From assembly GCF_902388705.1 (NCBI RefSeq), contig NZ_CABMQJ010000064.1, positions 1-10,153 of the forward strand: a stretch of DNA of 10,153 nt, written 5' to 3'. Below, one piece after another: positions 6,003 through 10,153 of this stretch (positions are counted from its first letter, which is position 1; every line of letters starts with the position of its first letter). The notes beneath the pieces were generated by a model. The model was not told where the DNA came from, searched no databases, and was given only the letters and a program-made list of their open reading frames with translations. The translations under genes were made by a program, and so were the position numbers. The stretch comes from an uncultured Alistipes sp. (lineage in GTDB: Bacteria > Bacteroidota > Bacteroidia > Bacteroidales > Rikenellaceae).

Positions 6003-7719
6003 ATCGAATTACGATAAATTTCCGGCCATAAAGGCCGAGGGCGAAGCCGTCTGCGGCTGGGAGGCGATTGGCGCCGCCGTCGGTGAGATGTTCCGGGAAG
6101 GGGATACGGCCGTCGTGGCCCTCGAATGCTATACCGGCGTACATATCGAAGACTTCTTCGCCAACCTGAAACCCGGGGGCGTGCGCATCGTCGACACGCG
6201 CGACTTCTTTAAAAGCATCGACGAGGTGGAGAAGATGACGGCGCGCCACATGACCGGCGACGTGCTCTTCGGCTACGTCACGGATTTGAAGATGGAGGAT
6301 TTCATCGACTGGGACAAGGTCGCGGCGCAGCAGGCGCTGCTGGGCGGCAAAGAGGGGAACGTGCTCGTCATCGGCAGCGGCGCCGCGCTGATCGCCCCCG
6401 CATACCGGAAACTGATCTACGCCGACATGGCCCGCTGGGAAATCCAGCTCCGCTTCCGGCGGCGGGAGTTCGACGGCCTGGGCGTACACAACCGCAACGA
6501 GGCCACCTCGCTGCAGCACAAGCGCGCCTACTTCATCGACTGGCGGGTCTGCGACGATTTGAAACGCCGGCTGCTGGAGCGCATCGACTGGTGGCTCGAC
6601 GAGAACCGGCGCGAGCAGCCCAAGATGACCGCCGCCCGGACGGTCATGCAGGCGCTGGCGCGCGCCGCGCGGAGCCCATTCCGCGTCGTGCCGTTCTTCG
6701 ACCCGGCGCCCTGGGGCGGACAATGGATGAAAGAGGTCTGCGACCTCGACCGCGAAAAGGAGAATTATGGTTGGTGCTTCGACTGCGTGCCCGAAGAGAA
6801 CAGCCTGCTGCTCGACATCGGCGGCGTGCGTTTCGAGATTCCCTCCGTGAACCTCATCTTCACGCATGCCCGTGAAGTGCTGGGCGAGCCCGTGGAGGCC
6901 CGTTTCGGCAAGGAGTTCCCGATTCGGTTCGACTTCCTCGACACGATGGGCGGCGGCAACCTGAGCCTCCAGGTGCACCCGACCACGCAGTACATCCGGG
7001 AAACATTCGGCATGCAGTACACGCAGGACGAAAGCTACTACCTGCTCGACGCCGGGGACGACGCCGTCGTCTACCTCGGCCTGCGCACCGGCATCGACAG
7101 GGAGGCCATGCTCGCCGACCTGCGCGAGGCACAGGCCGGGGGCAAGCCGTTCGACGCGAAAAAATACGTCAACAAACTCCCGGCGAAAAAGCACGACCAC
7201 TACCTCATTCCGGGCGGCACGGTGCACTGCTCGGGCGGCAACTCGATGGTGCTGGAAATCAGCTCCACGCCCAACCTCTTCACGTTCAAGCTGTGGGACT
7301 GGCAGCGGCTCGGGCTGGACGGCAAACCGCGCCCCATCAACATCGGGCACGGAAGCCGTGTCATCGACTGGGGCCGCGACACGGAGTACGTGCACAAGTA
7401 CCTGGCGAACGTATTCGAGCCGGTGGCCGAAGGCGAGGGATGGCGCGAAGAGAAAACGGGCCTCCACCGCAACGAATTCATCGAAACGCGGCGCCACTGG
7501 TTCACGGCGCCCGTCGACCACCACACGGAGGGCAGCGTCAACGTACTCAACCTCATCGAGGGCGACGAATGCGTCGTGGAGAGTCCCGACAACGCATTCG
7601 AGCCGTTCACGGTGCACTACGCCGAAACGTTCATCATCCCCGAATGCGTCGGCAAATACCGCATACGTCCCGTCGGCACCCAGCCGTGCGCGACCATCAA
7701 AGCCCGCGTGCGGGTATAA
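5995..7719 (+). CDS. Class I mannose-6-phosphate isomerase fused to an N-terminal kinase-like domain
   Basis: The protein has 574 residues, far longer than a simple bacterial ManA (about 320-390). The C-terminal part (about 226-574) is a class I phosphomannose isomerase cupin: PWGGQ at 239-243, GNLSLQVHP with zinc ligands Gln326 and His328, Glu346 in QDESYYLL, and His411 in GGTVHCSG, the set expected by analogy with characterised class I PMIs. Such enzymes interconvert mannose-6-phosphate and fructose-6-phosphate in the cytosol. The N-terminal part (about 1-225) resembles a uridine kinase-like P-loop fold, with VVALECYTGVHIEDFF (about 41-56) where Walker A should be and FIDWD and YADMARWEI segments later, but no GxxxxGK[ST] is present. 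I recall this long architecture as a recurrent but poorly characterised family. The ATG at 5995 has AGGA (5983-5986) at good distance. It forms an operon with the ROK kinase 40 bases downstream and is probably controlled by the divergent GntR protein. Confidence 0.88.
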   Translation: MRKSNYDKFPAIKAEGEAVCGWEAIGAAVGEMFREGDTAVVALECYTGVHIEDFFANLKPGGVRIVDTRDFFKSIDEVEKMTARHMTGDVLFGYVTDLKMEDFIDWDKVAAQQALLGGKEGNVLVIGSGAALIAPAYRKLIYADMARWEIQLRFRRREFDGLGVHNRNEATSLQHKRAYFIDWRVCDDLKRRLLERIDWWLDENRREQPKMTAARTVMQALARAARSPFRVVPFFDPAPWGGQWMKEVCDLDREKENYGWCFDCVPEENSLLLDIGGVRFEIPSVNLIFTHAREVLGEPVEARFGKEFPIRFDFLDTMGGGNLSLQVHPTTQYIRETFGMQYTQDESYYLLDAGDDAVVYLGLRTGIDREAMLADLREAQAGGKPFDAKKYVNKLPAKKHDHYLIPGGTVHCSGGNSMVLEISSTPNLFTFKLWDWQRLGLDGKPRPINIGHGSRVIDWGRDTEYVHKYLANVFEPVAEGEGWREEKTGLHRNEFIETRRHWFTAPVDHHTEGSVNVLNLIEGDECVVESPDNAFEPFTVHYAETFIIPECVGKYRIRPVGTQPCATIKARVRV

Positions 7720-7759
7720 CATAAAGTATTCCGGAAACAACGACTAACCGAACCGCACC

Positions 7760-8890
7760 ATGTACGACAACGACGACCGAGTTGTGCTGACCCTCGACGC
7801 AGGGGGCACCAACTTCATATTTTCAGCCATCCAATACGGCCGGAGCATCGTGGAGCCGATACGGTTGCCCTCCAACTGCCACGACCTGCAAAGCTGCCTC
7901 GACACGCTCGTCGACGGCTTCACACGGGTGCGCGAACGGCTGGACACCCCGGCGGCAGCCATCAGCTTCGCATTTCCGGGCCCGGCGGACTACCGCAACG
8001 GCGTGATCGGCGAACTGCCCAACCTGCCCGCATTCCGGCAGGGAGGCGTGGCGCTCGGCCCCTATCTCGAAGAGGCGTTCTCGCTGCCCGTGTTCATCAA
8101 CAACGACGGGGCGCTGTTCGCCTACGGCGAGGCCATGGCGGGCACGCTGCCCCACATCAACGGGCAACTGGCACGGCACGGGGCAAACCGACGCTACCGC
8201 AACCTGCTGGGCATCACCTTCGGCACGGGCTTCGGGGCCGGCGTGGTCGTCGACGGACAGCTGCTCGTGGGCGACAACTCGGCCGGCGGCTGCATCTGGT
8301 GCTTCAACCACAAAAAGGACAACCGCTACATCGCGGAGGAGGGCGTCAGCATCCGGGCTGTGAAACGGATTTACAGCCGTTTGAGCGGCGATGCATCGGA
8401 ACTCACGCCCTACGACATTTTCAACATCGCCGAGGGGAAACTCCCGGGCGACGCCGAAGCGGCGAAGCAGGCATTCGCCGAGCTGGGCGAAATCGCGGGC
8501 GACGCCATCGGGCAGGCCAATACGGTCGTGGACGGGCTGGTGGTCATCGGCGGCGGCCTGGCGGGCGCCTCGAAATACTTCATGCAGCCGCTGGTCGACG
8601 AACTCAACCGGCAGATCGGCACCTATGCCGGGGACTCGTTCCCGCGCTCCCAGAGCCGCGCCTACAACCTCTGCGACGCGGCCCAGTCGGAAGCCTTTTT
8701 CACGGAAGATTTCTCGGACAGCGTAAAAATCCCGGGCTCGGCGCGCACCATACGCTACGACCGCACCCGGGTGTTCGGGGTAATCACCTCCCGCATCGGA
8801 GCAAGCGAAGCTATCTGCCTGGGAGCCTATGCGTTCGCACTCGGCGAACTGGACAAGAGGCGGGAGTTGTCCGCGGACAGCGGGAAATGA
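7760..8890 (+). CDS. ROK-family sugar kinase, zinc-motif-less variant
   Basis: The 376-residue protein starts with the ROK/ASKHA phosphate-binding motif TLDAGGTN (Asp13-Asn18). It has the sugar-binding and catalytic motif INNDGALFAYGEA with probable catalytic base Asp116, the second phosphate loop GITFGTGFGAGVVVDG (151-166), and the adenosine motif VVIGGGLAG (261-269). No DNA-binding domain precedes these, so it is a kinase and not a ROK repressor. It would phosphorylate a hexose with ATP in the cytosol. It lacks the usual GH...CxCGxxGCxE zinc/substrate motif: that region reads NSAGGCIWCFNHKK (173-186) followed by EEGVSIRAVKR. It also carries extra sequence near 288-340 before the C-terminal ASEAICLGAYAFA helix. 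Forty bases separate it from the isomerase gene with no promoter or terminator between them, so they are co-transcribed. The substrate is unknown; mannose, glucose or fructose are reasonable. Confidence 0.9.
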   Translation: MYDNDDRVVLTLDAGGTNFIFSAIQYGRSIVEPIRLPSNCHDLQSCLDTLVDGFTRVRERLDTPAAAISFAFPGPADYRNGVIGELPNLPAFRQGGVALGPYLEEAFSLPVFINNDGALFAYGEAMAGTLPHINGQLARHGANRRYRNLLGITFGTGFGAGVVVDGQLLVGDNSAGGCIWCFNHKKDNRYIAEEGVSIRAVKRIYSRLSGDASELTPYDIFNIAEGKLPGDAEAAKQAFAELGEIAGDAIGQANTVVDGLVVIGGGLAGASKYFMQPLVDELNRQIGTYAGDSFPRSQSRAYNLCDAAQSEAFFTEDFSDSVKIPGSARTIRYDRTRVFGVITSRIGASEAICLGAYAFALGELDKRRELSADSGK

Positions 8891-8905
8891 CAATCCCGAC
8901 AAACG

Positions 8906-8937
8906 AAAGGCGGAAATTCGGATTTCCGCCTTTTTTT
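8906..8937 (+). terminator. Strong Rho-independent terminator of the isomerase-ROK operon
   Basis: AAAGGCGGAAAT (8906-8917) pairs perfectly with ATTTCCGCCTTT (8922-8933) around the tetraloop TCGG, and the T-run extends to 8937. An outer inverted repeat, ATGACAA at 8887-8893 and TTGTCAT at 8936-8942, could extend the fold across the stop codon. Confidence 0.95.
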
Positions 8938-8972
8938 GTCATTACAGGCCTGTGAAAATCCGGTAAATAGAT

Positions 8973-8989
8973 TATATTTCGTAACTTCG
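8973..8989 (+). promoter_or_regulatory. Possible promoter of the protein-kinase gene
   Basis: Two near matches to TAnnTTTG lie in the AT-rich gap: TATATTTC at 8973-8980 and TAACTTCG at 8982-8989, each with one mismatch. The second gives a leader of about 40 bases to the TTG at 9035. No convincing TTG -33 element is present at the right distance for either. Confidence 0.4.
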
Positions 8990-9034
8990 CGGACGGATTC
9001 ACTGACTATAAAGACCGGGAACGGGGATTGAATA

Positions 9035-10153
9035 TTGTATACCCTGCGACAATACCTGACGACGCTGGCCGACACCCACGGACTGACCAGAACCTTGGGT
9101 GAAATCGTCGTGTGCCGCGACCAGCAGGGACGCATGTGCTACACGGCCGGAAACAGCGCCGTCGTGTTCCGCATCCGGCACGAAGGCCGGATTCGCTCGC
9201 TGCGCTGCTACACGCGGCCGGTGCGCCACCTGCCCGAAATCTACGGCGAGCGGTTCCTGCCCCGGGAGCTGTTCCTCTACACCTCGCCCGAAAGCGGGGT
9301 CTGGGCCGACGTCGTGCTGGGCGAATGGATCGAGGGACAAACGCTCCACGAGGCCGTCGCCGAAGCGGCCGCGGCAGGCGACACGGCGCGGCTGCGCACG
9401 CTCTCCGCGGCATTCGACCGCATGGCCGCGACCCTCACCTCCGACTGCTGGGCCCACGGCGATTTGAAACCCGAAAACATCATCGTCGGTGAGAACGGCC
9501 GCCTGCACCTGATCGATTTCGACGCCGTATTCCTGCCCGCCTTTGCCGGGGAGCCGAGCCCCGAGCTGGGCACCGCGGCTTTCCAGCATCCGGCGCGCAC
9601 CTCCCGGGATTTCGACGCCGCACTCGACGACTACCCCGCAGCGCTGATTTCCACGGCCCTGCACGCCCTGACACTCGACCCGACACTCTACGTACGCTAC
9701 CACAACGCCGACGGACTGCTTTTCTCCCCGCAACAGATACACACCGACGAGGCGCTGCGCGAAGTGATCGCACTTTTCCAGCGCACCTGCCGGGCCGTCC
9801 GGTACCGCATCGCCCGGCTGCTTTACGCACCCGCGCCGCACCTCTTCGGAATTGCAGACCTGCTGGCGTGGGCCGTACGGGAAGAGCAGCTCCACTCCGG
9901 CGCGCAATCCGTCCCCGCCGGCCGGCCAACCGCCGGAAATGCAAGGGCCGCAGGATCCGGCAACGGCGGAAGAACAACCGCAGGATCCGGCAGCGGCGAG
10001 CCCCGGAACGCCCTTGGCGCAGAGTGCGCACCCAACCCCGCAAAGGACGGAAACTGCGGGTGCGAAGCCGGCGAATACGGCCTGCAGGTGTATGCAGCCT
10101 GCGGGTGGGGCACGCACGCCGGGAACCGTCAGGCAGCCCCCTCCGCCCGGGGC
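9035..10153 (+). CDS. Eukaryotic-like protein kinase (C-terminus beyond window)
   Basis: The frame opens after a TGA at 9029-9031, so the first usable start is TTG at 9035. GTG 9110 and ATG 9134 are alternatives, but the protein-like N-terminus YTLRQYLTTLADTHGLTRTL favours TTG. Numbering from 9035, GNSAVVF (39-45) is a glycine-loop-like turn, HGDLKPEN (141-148) is a classic catalytic loop with Asp143, and LIDFDAVF contains Asp161-Phe-Asp163 in place of DFG. SPELGTAAFQHPAR resembles the activation and P+1 segment. The beta-3 position reads SLRCY, with Arg57 where the ATP-anchoring Lys is expected. After about residue 285 the chain becomes Gly/Ala/Pro-rich low complexity and remains open to the window end, so the C-terminal domain is unseen. 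Function is phosphotransfer to protein if active; targets are unknown. A different frame is also open and protein-like after about 9915, so a frameshift cannot be excluded. Confidence 0.85.
   Translation, partial: MYTLRQYLTTLADTHGLTRTLGEIVVCRDQQGRMCYTAGNSAVVFRIRHEGRIRSLRCYTRPVRHLPEIYGERFLPRELFLYTSPESGVWADVVLGEWIEGQTLHEAVAEAAAAGDTARLRTLSAAFDRMAATLTSDCWAHGDLKPENIIVGENGRLHLIDFDAVFLPAFAGEPSPELGTAAFQHPARTSRDFDAALDDYPAALISTALHALTLDPTLYVRYHNADGLLFSPQQIHTDEALREVIALFQRTCRAVRYRIARLLYAPAPHLFGIADLLAWAVREEQLHSGAQSVPAGRPTAGNARAAGSGNGGRTTAGSGSGEPRNALGAECAPNPAKDGNCGCEAGEYGLQVYAACGWGTHAGNRQAAPSARG
9948..9998 (+). repeat. Tandem 30-base (10-codon) repeat in the kinase linker
   Basis: A 21-base block starting at 9948 (CCGCAGGATCCGGCA then ACGGCG) recurs at 9978 with a single A-to-G change. 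The 30-base offset equals ten codons, so the duplication preserves frame. It encodes AGSGNGG and AGSGSGE in the kinase frame, or two PQDPA units in the +1 frame. Such repeats are typical of disordered linkers and can vary in copy number. Confidence 0.8.

Noticed and set aside
5950..7740. Open frame of about 596 codons on the minus strand opposite the isomerase
   Set aside because: It is a mirror of GC-rich codon use in the isomerase gene. Its translation is Val/Arg/Ala/His-rich with no domain, and the plus-strand frame has complete PMI motifs.
8299..8955. Second coding frame inside the ROK kinase gene
   Set aside because: It is a shadow frame rich in Arg/Gly/His that runs through the operon terminator.
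8999..10117. Open frame of about 372 codons on the minus strand opposite the protein kinase
   Set aside because: The plus-strand frame carries HGDLKPEN and DFD. The antisense product is low-complexity and has no recognisable motif.

Overview
The window reads as a stretch of chromosome from a GC-rich member of the Bacteroidota. An Alistipes/Rikenellaceae-like gut bacterium is my best inference. The main support is the promoters: AT-rich islands in otherwise GC-rich DNA carrying the Bacteroidota pattern TTG/TTTG, about 18-21 bases, then TAnnTTTG (clear copies at 265-272, 3363-3370, 5869-5876, 5897-5904 and, on the minus strand, 5828-5835). Weak Shine-Dalgarno sequences and the protein families fit the same phylum. 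I see no RNA gene, insertion sequence, phage gene or CRISPR array. This looks like core genome, not an island.

Layout, left to right. Bases 1-73 are the last codons of an upstream gene, possibly a uridine kinase-type protein. A promoter in the following gap serves gcvP (329-3154), the full-length glycine decarboxylase of the glycine cleavage system, which ends at a strong terminator. Next, with its own promoter and terminator, is a SlyD-like FKBP prolyl isomerase (3411-3950) with a Cys/His-rich metal-binding tail. Only 19 bases after that terminator's T-run starts a membrane protein (4004-5026). It combines a very regular pentapeptide-repeat beta-helix with a two-helix, ion-channel-like C-terminus whose selectivity filter is altered.

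The centre is a sugar-metabolism locus. A HutC-type GntR regulator (5086-5811, minus strand) is divergent from a two-gene operon. The first gene (5995-7719) is a class I mannose-6-phosphate isomerase fused behind a kinase-like domain without a recognisable Walker A motif. The second (7760-8890) is a ROK-family sugar kinase that lacks the usual ROK zinc motif. The 183-base divergent region is dense: two tandem promoters in which the -7 box of the first is also the -33 box of the second, a perfect 17-base palindrome filling the spacer of the second (a strong operator candidate), a 12-base direct repeat, and an 18-codon upstream ORF overlapping the isomerase start. The simplest model is that the ROK kinase phosphorylates a hexose, the isomerase interconverts the hexose phosphate, and the GntR protein senses a sugar or sugar phosphate and controls the operon. 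The substrate cannot be read from the sequence.

A terminator closes this operon. The last gene (TTG start at 9035, running off the window) is a eukaryotic-like protein kinase with HGDLKPEN and DFD motifs but Arg where the ATP-anchoring Lys is expected. It leads into a low-complexity C-terminal segment in which a second reading frame also looks protein-like.

The most interesting points are the promoter/operator architecture, the kinase-fold fusion with its atypical ROK partner, and the pentapeptide-repeat channel-like protein. I found no evidence of a wholly new defence or mobile system here.
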